NCBI GenBank assembly: GCA_902766825.1
Contig: CACXFB010000059.1
Span: 42,184-106,183 of the forward strand
From: an uncultured Lachnospiraceae bacterium
GTDB lineage: Bacteria; Bacillota; Clostridia; Lachnospirales; Lachnospiraceae
Direction: 5' to 3'
Length of the DNA stretch: 64,000 bases
The translations under genes and the position numbers were made by a program. This document shows, piece by piece, positions 42,680 to 52,647 of this stretch. A model generated the notes under the pieces. It was not told the origin of the DNA, searched no databases, and worked only from the letters and a program-made list of their open reading frames with translations. Every line of letters starts with the position of its first letter. The first letter of the stretch is position 1.

Positions 42680-43492
42680 TTACGATACTCCCTTAATTAA
42701 TTTTGAAAAAAATGTTCCTACGGAAAAACCTTGTTTGCCGTAGTCTGAAAATGGTATTTCTTTTCCTGTTATTCTTTCGCAGATATCTGTAAATGCTTTG
42801 CCGGCCATTGTGTTGTTTCCGGCAAGCGGTATTCCCTTATTTGTAGATATTACTATGTTTTCATCATCCGGTATCACACCGATTAAATCGACACCAAGCA
42901 TGTCCACGACATCGTCCGGTGAAAGCATGTCGTGGTTTTTAACCATCTTAAGGCGAACCTTATTTACAATAAGTTCAATCTTATTAATGTTGTTAAATTC
43001 GGACTGCGGATTTTTTAATATTCCTATTATCCTGTCGGCATCCCTTATTGCGGAAACTTCGGGAGTCGTAACGACAAGTGCGGTGCTTGCACCTGCAATT
43101 GCATTTTTAAATCCCTGTTCTATTCCAGCAGGACAATCTAATATTACGTAATCGGCTTCCTCACAAAGTTGTTTTGCTAACTTTTCCATCTGCCATGGAG
43201 TTACGGCACTCTTATCTTTTGTCTGTGCCGATGGTAAAAGATAAAGGTTATCATAGTCACGGCTTTTTATAAGAGCCTGTTTGATACGGCATTTACCGTC
43301 TATTACGTCAACAAGATTGTACACAATTCTGTTTTCAAGCCCCATTACAACATCAAGGTTTCTAAGACCGATATCGGTATCAACCATTATTACTTTGTAA
43401 CCGGCTTTTGCAAGTCCTGTTCCTATATTGGCACAGCATGTAGTTTTTCCAACTCCACCTTTGCCGGATGTTATTACAATTACTTCTCCCAT
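42680..43492 (-). CDS. minD: Septum site-determining ATPase MinD
   Basis: 270-residue ParA-type ATPase that binds the membrane and recruits MinC. Deviant Walker A GKGGVGKTTCCAN is at residues 10-22, Walker B YVILDCPAGIE near residue 115, and NLDVVMGLENRIVYNLVD is a MinD signature. A C-terminal amphipathic tail (KQGFSVGTFFSKLIKGV) would anchor it to the membrane. GGAG lies upstream of the ATG. Confidence 0.96.
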   Translation of the reverse strand: MGEVIVITSGKGGVGKTTCCANIGTGLAKAGYKVIMVDTDIGLRNLDVVMGLENRIVYNLVDVIDGKCRIKQALIKSRDYDNLYLLPSAQTKDKSAVTPWQMEKLAKQLCEEADYVILDCPAGIEQGFKNAIAGASTALVVTTPEVSAIRDADRIIGILKNPQSEFNNINKIELIVNKVRLKMVKNHDMLSPDDVVDMLGVDLIGVIPDDENIVISTNKGIPLAGNNTMAGKAFTDICERITGKEIPFSDYGKQGFSVGTFFSKLIKGVS

Positions 43493-43517
43493 TATGTACT
43501 CATTTTCTCCTTATTTT

Positions 43518-44210
43518 TTATTGAATTTTTAATTCGTGTATGATTTCATCAGTAAGCTGTTTGATTGTTATTTTGCCAAGCTCAACATATGCAATGTCCC
43601 CGGAGCTTTTCTTTTTTGTTAATGACATTTTGTGTTTTGATGCGCCGGGGGTCTGTCCGGATAAATATGTATATCCTGCTATTGAAAGTTTGGTTGGACA
43701 AAGCTTTACGGCATATACAAATGCTCTCTTATTGCCTGATCTGCCCGCGTTAATCTCACCTTCAACGCTTCCAAGAACTAAGACATTGCCACCTGCATTA
43801 ACAACGGCACCGTCTGATACATTGCCAAGAATAACGACTCCGGCAGGAAAATCCATTGTTTTGCCGCTTCTTATGTTGCCTTTGTAAAATGAAGCGGTAT
43901 TTTTTGCAATTTCCATAAGCCTGTCTTCTACACGTTGCTGATACCAGGCATCTTTTACAGGATCGTCAAACAATACGCAGATAACATTAAGCATTGTCTT
44001 TTCATGTATGATACCCAGTATGTCCATAAGCTCGGCATCACTTAAATCTCTGCCTTCAAAGCTTACTGCCACATCAGCCTGTCCCAAAAATGAGGCTGAT
44101 GTTTCAAATTTTGTGATTATGTCATTACGCAGTACGTCATAGGGCAGATTTGAATCAAGTAATATTATAAGTCCTGATGACATACCTTTAATTACAACTG
44201 AATTATTCAT
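43518..44210 (-). CDS. minC: Septum site-determining protein MinC
   Basis: 230-residue inhibitor of FtsZ assembly. N-terminal FtsZ-interacting domain (about 1-105) and C-terminal beta-helix domain with SGKTMDFPAGVVILGNVSDGAVVNAGGNVLVLG, a strong MinC signature (residues 120-155, quoted here only in part). GAGG precedes the ATG. It is the first Min gene, 14 bases after PBP2. Confidence 0.92.
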   Translation of the reverse strand: MNNSVVIKGMSSGLIILLDSNLPYDVLRNDIITKFETSASFLGQADVAVSFEGRDLSDAELMDILGIIHEKTMLNVICVLFDDPVKDAWYQQRVEDRLMEIAKNTASFYKGNIRSGKTMDFPAGVVILGNVSDGAVVNAGGNVLVLGSVEGEINAGRSGNKRAFVYAVKLCPTKLSIAGYTYLSGQTPGASKHKMSLTKKKSSGDIAYVELGKITIKQLTDEIIHELKIQ

Positions 44211-44224
44211 ATGTGCCTCTTATA

Positions 44225-47098
44225 CTAATCCTGATAACCGGTTTGTGCAGACTCGGATTTAACGTCACTGTTAAGAAGTTTTTCAGAGTCTTCTGCTTCA
44301 AAGTAATATTTGTATATATTTGAAGCAAGCTCTGCAGCATTATGCGAAGTATATCCAAAAGGAATTACACATGTTACTGTGAGTTCCGGTTTCTCATATG
44401 GTGCATACGACATAAACAGAGCGTGGTTGGCTCTTGTTGAAATCTGCTGTGCAGTACCGGTTTTGCCGGCAACTTTCTGTTTGAGTCCGTCAAAGTATTC
44501 GTCTATGCCGCTTTGCGGTCCGTTAACAACGAGTCTAAGTCCCTCATGCACACAATCCCACGTTGATGAAGAGACTTTTGCGGTACTTGCAACTTCCGCT
44601 TTTTTGTTGTTAAGAATAACTTTATTATCAACACTTACGATTTTGTCTACTAAAGTCAGATTGTAGACAGTTCCACTTGTGGCGATTGTTGTCATGTATC
44701 TTGCAATCTGTACAGGAGCAAATGCATTGGTACCCTGTCCGATTGCGGAACGGATTGAGTCGGTATCTGATGTCTGAGGTTCATATTCAGAAATCTCTAT
44801 ACCTGATTTGCTACCGTAACCAAGCATCTTGGCATATTTATCAAGTTGCTTAAGACCTTTTGCTGAGTCATAGTTGCCGGAGCCGTCAAGACTTAGACGG
44901 TATCCTACATCAAAGAAAAAGTAGTTACATGAAACCTCAATTGCGACTGCAGCATTAATTGAACCGTGATAGCCGGTACATTTTGGCGATGAGCCTTTTA
45001 CTTTGGTGTATTCGTGCTTATCGTAAATTGTTGTTGAAGGTGATATTACACCCTCTTCAAGACCTGCTATTGCGGAACAAATCTTAAATGTTGAACCAGG
45101 TGCCGAAAGTGTCTGTGTAGCTCTGTTAACAAGAACATCAGAATTCTTATTAAGAAGTGATGAATAATATTTTGCGTTGATACTGTTAGCAAGCATATTA
45201 TTATCGTATGACGGATATGAAACAAGTGCTTTGACCTTGCCGGTATTCGGATCTGTTATTACTACGGAACCCGAACATGGATCGAGTCCAAGGTCTCCCG
45301 GAGTAATCTCGAGTTTTTTAATCTTGTCGGTAAAAAAGCTGTAGGCTGTAATTGAGCCTGAACTTAAATTATTATAGGTGCTTTCATCTTCTTTAAAGAA
45401 GCCCTGGTCATACATAATCATTCCAAGTCTGTTACCGCTTAATTTATCGTTATATACCAGAATTTTGTATATATAGTGACCAAATTCTGTGTCAGTCTTT
45501 AAACGGTCAATAATGTAATCGACAAGCATATTGTATAATTCGTCGGCACTGTAAAATGAGCTGTCTTCAATTGAAAGGCTCTTAAGATTAATCCAGTCTT
45601 TTGAAAATGCATACTGAAGGAAATGTGCCAGATTCATTTTCTTATTCGAAAACTTCTTGTAGTTATCGTCAGATTTATCTATACTGTCGTTAATTATTAC
45701 ACCATTGTTTTTAAGATACGAATATATATAGTCAAGATATGTATTCATATCATCGTCTAACTTGCCGGGAAGTGTGTTGTTGTCTTTAGCAAGCTGTGCT
45801 TTTATGTCTGAAAGTACAACATTAAGCTGTTCCTCGTAGGCATCGTAAGCTTTCTTTTCACTGTCTGATGCATCGGTTGCACTGAAATGATTTGTATCAA
45901 TAAGGTAATTATCAATAAGTGCAAAATAAACATCATAAACAGGAATCTGTATATCTTTTGAATCTGCTTTATCACCAAGATCAATGGATTTAACATTGAT
46001 TATCTTGGATAAAAGAATACTTGCAAGTTCTTTTTCAAGAAGTTTGTAGCAGGCTTCCTGAAGTGTGGCATCGATTGTAAGATATAAATCGTTACCGGCA
46101 CTTGGCTCTACTGTTTCAAGTATCTGTGTTACCTGACTCTTAGAGTTGAGTTTTACATTCTCATATCCTTTTGTTCCTCTAAGATACTCTTCCATTGAAT
46201 ATTCAATACCTGTTTTTCCAATCTGGTCAGTCGGTGAATAAACTGGATTATCGGAGTCGGTATTGTATTTTTTTATGTCATCATCTGTTACTGTTCCGGT
46301 GTAACCTAAGATATGAGAAAAATATTCCGAATCTTTATATACACGATGTGACTGTTCAAGAATATTTACTCCCGGCATATCACTGCTGTACTCATTGACT
46401 GCTGCCACAATATCATCAGATACGTTAGATGCAATTATAATAGGTGTATAACGTGAATACTTATTAAGCATCATCTGGTATCTGACCTGCATAATACGAA
46501 GCGCATCTTTTAACTCATACTCGTCGGATATTTCATACATTTTAGTGAAGTTATATCCTTCGAAGCCGTCACCGGTGCGTAAAAACTCATATACCTTATC
46601 TGCATCCGCTTCGACCATCTCTTCTGTAAGATCATCTATTGTTTTTAAAGAGAAAACATCTCTTTTAAAACTAAGAAGTGCATCTCCCCTGTTGGTGAAC
46701 TGGAGGTTGCCGTCATCGTCAAGTTCAATGAAAAACGATGTTTCAAGTTCGGTATTGTTATCATCAAGTATTTTAATCAAAGTATATATAACACGATTAA
46801 TGTCTTCATTAGTCTTTAAAGCCGGATCATCCTGTATGGTGATTGTATAGGATAATTCGTTATAAGCAAGAAGTACGCCGTTACAGTCAAGAATTTTACC
46901 TCTGGTACTTTTAAGTTCTCTTACGGTTGTGCTTGTTGCCTCATCAGCGTCTAAGTAGGAAGCATTTTGTGAAATCTGCAGATTGAACAATCTAATAACA
47001 AGTATTGCGAAAAGCAGACAGTATATAAAGACTATTGGTATAAATCTTGAATTTAATATACTTTTGAGTCTCGCAAGAAAGTCATCAAACAAAATCAT
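44225..47098 (-). CDS. mrdA: Penicillin-binding protein 2 (elongasome transpeptidase) with large insertion
   Basis: Class B PBP that crosslinks new wall during elongation with RodA. One N-terminal transmembrane helix (about 17-38), a PBP dimerisation domain, then the transpeptidase domain with SxxK in SAPGSTFKI, SxN in EVSCNYF and KTG in VAGKTGTAQ. At 957 aa it is much longer than B. subtilis PBP2a (about 716): about 240 extra residues, rich in Asp, Tyr and Ser, lie between TIDATLQ and the start of the catalytic domain. ATG at 47098 follows AAGGAGG by only 3 bases; a TTG at 47092 is an alternative. Confidence 0.93.
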   Translation of the reverse strand: MILFDDFLARLKSILNSRFIPIVFIYCLLFAILVIRLFNLQISQNASYLDADEATSTTVRELKSTRGKILDCNGVLLAYNELSYTITIQDDPALKTNEDINRVIYTLIKILDDNNTELETSFFIELDDDGNLQFTNRGDALLSFKRDVFSLKTIDDLTEEMVEADADKVYEFLRTGDGFEGYNFTKMYEISDEYELKDALRIMQVRYQMMLNKYSRYTPIIIASNVSDDIVAAVNEYSSDMPGVNILEQSHRVYKDSEYFSHILGYTGTVTDDDIKKYNTDSDNPVYSPTDQIGKTGIEYSMEEYLRGTKGYENVKLNSKSQVTQILETVEPSAGNDLYLTIDATLQEACYKLLEKELASILLSKIINVKSIDLGDKADSKDIQIPVYDVYFALIDNYLIDTNHFSATDASDSEKKAYDAYEEQLNVVLSDIKAQLAKDNNTLPGKLDDDMNTYLDYIYSYLKNNGVIINDSIDKSDDNYKKFSNKKMNLAHFLQYAFSKDWINLKSLSIEDSSFYSADELYNMLVDYIIDRLKTDTEFGHYIYKILVYNDKLSGNRLGMIMYDQGFFKEDESTYNNLSSGSITAYSFFTDKIKKLEITPGDLGLDPCSGSVVITDPNTGKVKALVSYPSYDNNMLANSINAKYYSSLLNKNSDVLVNRATQTLSAPGSTFKICSAIAGLEEGVISPSTTIYDKHEYTKVKGSSPKCTGYHGSINAAVAIEVSCNYFFFDVGYRLSLDGSGNYDSAKGLKQLDKYAKMLGYGSKSGIEISEYEPQTSDTDSIRSAIGQGTNAFAPVQIARYMTTIATSGTVYNLTLVDKIVSVDNKVILNNKKAEVASTAKVSSSTWDCVHEGLRLVVNGPQSGIDEYFDGLKQKVAGKTGTAQQISTRANHALFMSYAPYEKPELTVTCVIPFGYTSHNAAELASNIYKYYFEAEDSEKLLNSDVKSESAQTGYQD

Positions 47099-47609
47099 CA
47101 ACCTCCTTCTTGTGCTTTAATATATTTATCTCATGCTTATAAAGATAAAGCATTATTCTGTATAAAATAATTGAAAAGATTATTGTATAAATCATTTCAG
47201 GAAGAATTATTCTTTTTAAATAAAATCCAAATTCAAGCTTATTTCTAAAGGCGAAATTGAATATATATTCAAGCAGACCATAAAGAAAATCACTGACACC
47301 GATTATGATAATCGGTAATGTTGAATCTTCCCTGAAATAAATTTTATGAAAGAAACCACATAAATATGCTATCAACATGTAAATGAGAGCATAAAGACCA
47401 AGTATCGATCCAAATTGGCAGTCAAGTAACAGACCGATGCTAAAACCGGTAAATAAACCAACGGTTCTTCCGTTAATGTATCCTGCATATGCAGATATTA
47501 TCAGAAGAAGATTCGGTGCTATGTCTGCTATGGTAATTGAAGGTAGTGCTGTTGTCTGCAGTACATAAGCCACAATTACAAGAAAAAAGGTTACAAAAAA
47601 CTTACGCAT
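47085..47609 (-). CDS. mreD: Rod shape-determining protein MreD
   Basis: Integral membrane part of the elongasome. 174 aa with five hydrophobic segments; NLLLIISAYAGYINGRTVGLFTGF is the MreD-like core. ATG at 47609 has AAGGA 8 bases upstream; a GTG ten codons earlier in frame overlaps the mreC stop. Identified by topology, weak motif and its place between mreC and PBP2. It overlaps the PBP2 gene by 14 bases. Confidence 0.88.
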   Translation of the reverse strand: MRKFFVTFFLVIVAYVLQTTALPSITIADIAPNLLLIISAYAGYINGRTVGLFTGFSIGLLLDCQFGSILGLYALIYMLIAYLCGFFHKIYFREDSTLPIIIIGVSDFLYGLLEYIFNFAFRNKLEFGFYLKRIILPEMIYTIIFSIILYRIMLYLYKHEINILKHKKEVDDFV

Positions 47610-47622
47610 GTTATTTTCCTTC

Positions 47623-48480
47623 TTAATATAGCTGTTCACTTAAGTGTGTAATTACAAGAACTGAGTTAATTTTTGAAAAATCAACAATCGGTGTAAGCTT
47701 ACCTGATTTAGTAAGGTTGTTAGGGTCCATTTCTATATCAGATATGTATCCGATTGGTATTCCCGGAAGAAACTTAGGACTGTTGTAAGATGTTACGACA
47801 AGATCCCTGTCGGTAATATCTGCTTCGCCCGGTATTCCGTTAACATTTAAAAGACCTGTCTCAATAAGAGTAAGGTCACCGCTTACATTACAGTCAATTG
47901 AATCGGTTGAGCCGTTAAATGTACCGGTAACGTTGCTTTCATCATCGATTATTGCTCTTACAACACTGTAATTATGTCCTGCTTCAACGATTATTCCAAC
48001 AAGTCCTCCGTCTGCAATAACGTTCATGTTAACTTCAAGTCCGTCGTTGGTACCTTTGTTGATTGTAAATGATGAGTACCAGTTTGAAGGAGTTTTGCTT
48101 ATTATCTTGGCTCCTACAGTCGGATAATCCGAATAAGTCATTCCAAGGTCATACAGCTTCTTAATCTCGTTCATATCATCCAAAGACTGTTGAAGGGAAC
48201 GGTTTTTGCCGTTCAGATCGCTTACTTCGTCCTTCAATTTCTCGTTCTCTTTTATAAGCGAGGCTTTGGATTTGAACATTGAAGCACATTTTTTTGCTGT
48301 GCGTCCGATTGAATTAAGTCCTGCCTGCATAGGGGAAAAGACATTACCGACAGCATCCCTTGCCGACATGAAATTATCGCTGTATCTGGCAGAGGCAATC
48401 ATAAGAACGCAGCAAAGAATTATAAAAACGATAAATATATATTTAGGATTTATAAAAAAACGCTTCTGTCTGTTTCTCAT
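47623..48480 (-). CDS. mreC: Rod shape-determining protein MreC
   Basis: Elongasome scaffold outside the membrane. 285 aa: an N-terminal transmembrane helix (about residues 12-30), a coiled coil (about 65-110), then the beta-domains with ISKTPSNWYSSFTINKGTNDGL and ADGGLVGIIVEAG, family signatures. It lies between mreB and mreD as usual. Confidence 0.94.
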   Translation of the reverse strand: MRNRQKRFFINPKYIFIVFIILCCVLMIASARYSDNFMSARDAVGNVFSPMQAGLNSIGRTAKKCASMFKSKASLIKENEKLKDEVSDLNGKNRSLQQSLDDMNEIKKLYDLGMTYSDYPTVGAKIISKTPSNWYSSFTINKGTNDGLEVNMNVIADGGLVGIIVEAGHNYSVVRAIIDDESNVTGTFNGSTDSIDCNVSGDLTLIETGLLNVNGIPGEADITDRDLVVTSYNSPKFLPGIPIGYISDIEMDPNNLTKSGKLTPIVDFSKINSVLVITHLSEQLY

Positions 48481-48532
48481 ATCAGATTATTATTTCACCT
48501 TTACCTTCCTGAATAATGTATTATCATTTGTA

Positions 48533-49546
48533 TCATTTTTTCTTAAAATCAGAAGAAATTTTAAGATATGAACCGTCTTCTATAACACGGCCTATTCCGT
48601 TAGCAACGGTGTTAAGCGAGTCATCACAAATGTTCACACTAAGCTCAGTCTGTTTTGAAATGAGCTTGTCAAGCTGACGAATGTGTGCACATCCACCGGT
48701 TAAGTAAATTCCGGAATCTATAATGTCAGAAGAAATCTCCGGAGGAGTTCTCTCAAGAATTATTCTTATGGAATCAATGATATTGCTTATATATTCACTC
48801 ATTGCATCGTATACAAGCATGGAGTTAACTTCTTTGTTGACCGGCAGTCCGCTGACAACATCACGGCCGAAAATATCCTGGTTCATGTCTTCTGTAGGAT
48901 AAGCGCAACCGATATTGATCTTTAACATCTCTGCTGTCTTTTTGCCGATATACAGACCACATTTCTTTTTGACAAGCAAAGCAATTGAGTCATCAAGAGT
49001 ATTACCGCCTATTGGCAGCAGCTTACTGATAACGATTCCGCCAAGTGACAGTACGGAAATCTCTGTTGTGTCCGCGCCCAGGTCAACCATCATTACGCCG
49101 TGGGCATTGTGAATATCAAGTCTTGCACCAAGTGCAGCAGCTATCGGTTTTTCAACTATTCTTATAGATTTAACTTTTGCAACACTGCTCATGATTAAAT
49201 CTGTAAATGCTCTTTTTTCAACATCGGTTATATCAGTAGGAACTGCAACAACATAATCAGCACTCTGAGGTTTTCTTGAGTTATTGATGCGTGTCATAAA
49301 GCTTGAAAAAAGTCCCTCCATGTAATTAATGTCGGCAATAACACCGTTTTTTACAGGGAAAATGACTTCCACATTATCAGGTGCCTTCTCAAACATCTCG
49401 TAGGCTTCATCACCGATTGCAAGAATCTTTTTCTTGTTCTCGATAGCAATAACATTCTTCTCGCTTACTAACAGTCCTCTCCCTTTTTTGTATATTTTTA
49501 ATTCTTTGGTACCAAAGTCTAATCCATAAACCTTTCTTCCAAACAT
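48533..49546 (-). CDS. mreB: Actin-like protein MreB
   Basis: 337-residue bacterial actin directing lateral wall synthesis. Nucleotide-binding motifs: VYGLDFGTKELKIY (phosphate 1) near the start, VMMVDLGADTTEISVLS (phosphate 2) and IYLTGGCAHIRQLD (adenosine). A GGAAGGATC site precedes the ATG. First Mre gene after radC; whether it is MreB proper or an Mbl-like paralogue cannot be decided, but radC-mreBCD order supports MreB. Confidence 0.94.
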   Translation of the reverse strand: MFGRKVYGLDFGTKELKIYKKGRGLLVSEKNVIAIENKKKILAIGDEAYEMFEKAPDNVEVIFPVKNGVIADINYMEGLFSSFMTRINNSRKPQSADYVVAVPTDITDVEKRAFTDLIMSSVAKVKSIRIVEKPIAAALGARLDIHNAHGVMMVDLGADTTEISVLSLGGIVISKLLPIGGNTLDDSIALLVKKKCGLYIGKKTAEMLKINIGCAYPTEDMNQDIFGRDVVSGLPVNKEVNSMLVYDAMSEYISNIIDSIRIILERTPPEISSDIIDSGIYLTGGCAHIRQLDKLISKQTELSVNICDDSLNTVANGIGRVIEDGSYLKISSDFKKK

Positions 49547-49575
49547 AACTTAGATCCTTCCAATATTTATTGCTT

Positions 49576-50271
49576 CTAATCGATATAATCATCCTGTTTC
49601 ATGCTTACATAACAATTGTCGCCGATAATTATATGGTCGATAAGCTGTATGCCTATTAGCCTGCCGGCGTCTTTAATCTTTACAGTAGTAACGATATCAT
49701 CGCGACTTGGCGTAGGATTACCGCTTGGATGATTATGAAGAAGTATTATTCCCACGGCATTGTGTCTTAATGCATGTATGAAAACTTCTCTGGGTTCAAG
49801 AATTGATGCCCCCACAGAACCGGACGATAAAACCATCTGCTTTAAAAGACAGTTTTTTGAGTCAAGCAGTAAAAGATATACATGTTCGGTCTCAAGAAGT
49901 CTCATTTTAGCCATAAAACATAAAGCAACTTGGTCGGGGGAAGTAAAGCTCATATTACTGCTTATCGGTTCGCTTGCAATTCTTTTTGAAAGCTCAAATA
50001 CACACGAAAGCATAACGGCTTTTACCTTTCCGATGCCGGAAATATTCATAAGCTCCTCTATGGATGTATTGCAAAATGATGCAAGCTTTGAATTAACACA
50101 AATCCGGTCAATTAACTCCCCGGCAAGTTCCAATACATTACGTTCTTTTGTTCCGCAACGTAAAATCACCGCCAGAAGTTCGGCATCCGACAATGTGTGT
50201 GCACCGTTTTCCAGACATTTTTCATAGGGAAGCTGGACATTTTTTAATACTTCGTTGGTTTTTAAATTCAT
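49576..50271 (-). CDS. radC: RadC-family JAB/MPN-domain protein
   Basis: 231 aa. An N-terminal helix-hairpin-helix region (LMNISGIGKVKAVML) is followed by a JAMM metalloprotease-like domain with LLHNHPSGNPTPSRDDI, which has the HxH and SxxD metal pattern. The old link with DNA repair is doubtful; function remains open. GGGAGAG precedes the ATG. It stands just before mreB as in many Firmicutes. Confidence 0.94.
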   Translation of the reverse strand: MNLKTNEVLKNVQLPYEKCLENGAHTLSDAELLAVILRCGTKERNVLELAGELIDRICVNSKLASFCNTSIEELMNISGIGKVKAVMLSCVFELSKRIASEPISSNMSFTSPDQVALCFMAKMRLLETEHVYLLLLDSKNCLLKQMVLSSGSVGASILEPREVFIHALRHNAVGIILLHNHPSGNPTPSRDDIVTTVKIKDAGRLIGIQLIDHIIIGDNCYVSMKQDDYID

Positions 50272-50388
50272 TAATCTCTCCCTTCTGTTATCGAAGATGA
50301 GAAAGAAAATATAATCAGCCCATTAAAAAACCAAATTTTATCATAGCATAAATGCTTTTAAATGTATATACGTAAAAGTATTTAAAAT

Positions 50389-51675
50389 TTATAAAGAAAT
50401 TATTCCATCATTCAACAGATTTGTTGCTGACTTCAAAATACCGAAATGCGAATGGTTAAAGGTAAGTCCGCCTTGGAAATATACAGTGTAAGGCTCGCAT
50501 ATAGGCGCATCAGCACTAAGTTCTATCGAAGAACCCTGTATAAATGCACCTGCTGCCATGATTACATCGCTGTTATATCCCGGCATTGCCCAAGGCTCTG
50601 GCGCAACATGGCTGTCAACAGGAGCTGCAGCCTGTATTCCCTTACAGAAAGAAATAACGGCATCGCTGCTGCCAAGTGTGATTGCCTGAATGATGTCATG
50701 ACGAGTAACGTCTTTGTCAGGAAAACATGAATAACCAAGCTCTTCATAAAGATTAGCGGCAAAAATTGCGCCTTTAAGAGCGCCGTTAACTATCTGAGGT
50801 GCCATGAAAAGTCCCTGGAAAAACTGCTGGTTAAGACCAAGTGTCGCACCTACTTCAGCTCCAAGTCCCGGACATGAAAGTCTTGCGGCACAGTTTTCTA
50901 TACACTCAGTTGTTCCTGCAATATAGCCTCCTACAGGTGCAAGTCCGCCACCCGGATTTTTGATAAGTGAACCAACGCACATATCAGCACCAACATCACA
51001 AGGCTCGATTGTCTCAACAAATTCACCATAGCAGTTGTCAACCATACAGATTACATCAGGCTTAACGGATTTACAAAAGCTAATAAGCTCTCCAATCTGA
51101 TTAACCGATAATGTAGGTCTTGTTGCATAACCCTTTGAACGTTGAATTGTTATAAGCTTTGTACGCTCATTGATGGCTTCTTTGATGCCATCGTAATCAA
51201 ATGAACCGTCATCAAGCAAATCAACCTGACGATATGTAACACCGTACTCGGCAAGTGAACCTCTTGAAGGACGTATTCCTATTACTTCTTCTAAGGAATC
51301 ATATGGCTTACCTACAGGCGAAAGAAGCTCATCGCCCGGTCTTAAATTACCTGACAGTGCAATGTTTAACGCATGAGTACCACACATAATCTGAGGACGG
51401 ACAAGAGCTGCCTGCGTATGAAAGATTGCAGCGTATACTTCTTCTAATGTATCTCTTCCAAGGTCGTTATAGCCATAACCTGTGGTTGCAAGAAAATGAA
51501 CGTCAGAGACTTTGTTATCCTGCATTGCACCAAGCACTTTAAGCTGGTTGTACTGTGTTATCTCATCTATCTTTTCGAAGCGCTCCTTTAATCTGTCAAG
51601 AATAGTATCTGAAAGATTAAGAATCTTTTCGTCAATTCCCATTTTTATATACATCTGTCTGGTTGTTTCGTTCAT
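50389..51675 (-). CDS. Methionine gamma-lyase-like PLP enzyme (aluminium resistance protein family)
   Basis: 428-residue PLP-dependent family (fold type I) often named methionine gamma-lyase family or aluminium resistance protein. The PLP lysine lies in IQRSKGYATRP; CMVDNCYGEFVE, GSLIKNPGGGLAP and PQIMCGTHALNIAL are family signatures. Substrate not demonstrated. ATG at 51675 has AAAGGAA upstream and is two bases after the miaA stop, so it belongs to the mutS-mutL-miaA operon, an order common in Clostridia (where hfq may also occur; it is absent here). Confidence 0.88.
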   Translation of the reverse strand: MNETTRQMYIKMGIDEKILNLSDTILDRLKERFEKIDEITQYNQLKVLGAMQDNKVSDVHFLATTGYGYNDLGRDTLEEVYAAIFHTQAALVRPQIMCGTHALNIALSGNLRPGDELLSPVGKPYDSLEEVIGIRPSRGSLAEYGVTYRQVDLLDDGSFDYDGIKEAINERTKLITIQRSKGYATRPTLSVNQIGELISFCKSVKPDVICMVDNCYGEFVETIEPCDVGADMCVGSLIKNPGGGLAPVGGYIAGTTECIENCAARLSCPGLGAEVGATLGLNQQFFQGLFMAPQIVNGALKGAIFAANLYEELGYSCFPDKDVTRHDIIQAITLGSSDAVISFCKGIQAAAPVDSHVAPEPWAMPGYNSDVIMAAGAFIQGSSIELSADAPICEPYTVYFQGGLTFNHSHFGILKSATNLLNDGIISL

Positions 51676-51677
51676 AA

Positions 51678-52637
51678 CTATATAATTCCTTTCTGTGTAC
51701 ATAAGCTGTACATGTAATCAAGTATTTCATTATCATCAAAAAACTTGTCTTTGTCAATCCAGGTAACATTTTTTTCGCGTCTGAACCATGTTAACTGGCG
51801 TTTGGCAAAATGTCTTGTATTTTTTTTAAGTAAATCTGTCGCTTCGCTAAGCGTAAGCTTACCGTCAAGATATTCAATTATCTCTTTATATCCGATTCCC
51901 TGCATGCTCAAAAGCTCCGGGTTGTGATACTTTTCATGAAGTCTTTTTACCTCGTCTACAAGCCCGTTTTCAAGCATTATGTCAACTCTTTTATCAATTC
52001 TCTTATAAAGATTGTCCCTCTCGGTTGTAAGAACAAAGTACATAAAATTATACGGAGATCCATTTTGAGACTGTTCCTTGTTATGCTCTGATATAGGTTT
52101 GCCGTTCTGGGCAAAGTACTCGAGTGCCCTTATGACACGTTTAACGTTGTTAGGATGAATTGCATCTGCAGATACAGGGTCTACTTTTCTTAGCTCATCG
52201 TGAAGCGCATCCGCGCCGTATTTTTTTGCATACTCTTCTTTTTCAATACGAAAATCGGACAAAACTTCGCTTTCATCAAATTCAATATCATAAAGCACGG
52301 ACTGAATATAAAAGCCTGTTCCGCCTGCGATGATAGGCATATGACTGTTAGAATATATTTTGTCGATGGAATCACAGGTGAATTTCTTGAATTTATATAT
52401 ATTGAATTCTTCATCCGGTTCCATAATATCGATAAGGTGGTGAGGAATGCCGTCCATCTCCTCTTTTGTAACCTTGGCGGTTCCGATATCCATAGTACGG
52501 TATACCTGCATTGAATCAGCAGAAATTATTTCACCGTTAATTTTTTTTGCAAGCTTTATGGATAAATCGGTTTTTCCCACTGCGGTAGGTCCGGTAAGAA
52601 TTATTAATGGTTTTTTGTCTTTATCAGATATACTCAT
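51678..52637 (-). CDS. miaA: tRNA dimethylallyltransferase
   Basis: Adds dimethylallyl to A37 of tRNAs that read UNN codons. 319 aa with P-loop GPTAVGKTDLS at residues 15-25, ISADSMQVYRTMDIGTAK near residue 38, and AGGTGFYIQSVLYD near residue 98, plus RQLTWFRRE near the C-terminus. It starts 10 bases after mutL. Its DMAPP substrate comes from IspH, encoded on the left of this window. Confidence 0.96.
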   Translation of the reverse strand: MSISDKDKKPLIILTGPTAVGKTDLSIKLAKKINGEIISADSMQVYRTMDIGTAKVTKEEMDGIPHHLIDIMEPDEEFNIYKFKKFTCDSIDKIYSNSHMPIIAGGTGFYIQSVLYDIEFDESEVLSDFRIEKEEYAKKYGADALHDELRKVDPVSADAIHPNNVKRVIRALEYFAQNGKPISEHNKEQSQNGSPYNFMYFVLTTERDNLYKRIDKRVDIMLENGLVDEVKRLHEKYHNPELLSMQGIGYKEIIEYLDGKLTLSEATDLLKKNTRHFAKRQLTWFRREKNVTWIDKDKFFDDNEILDYMYSLCTQKGII

Positions 52638-52647
52638 TTCATCATCC

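Noticed and set aside
50350..50383. Terminator after the methionine gamma-lyase-like gene
   Set aside because: AAATGCTTTT/AAAAGTATTT can pair but is AT-only and has no adjacent T-run on the minus strand.
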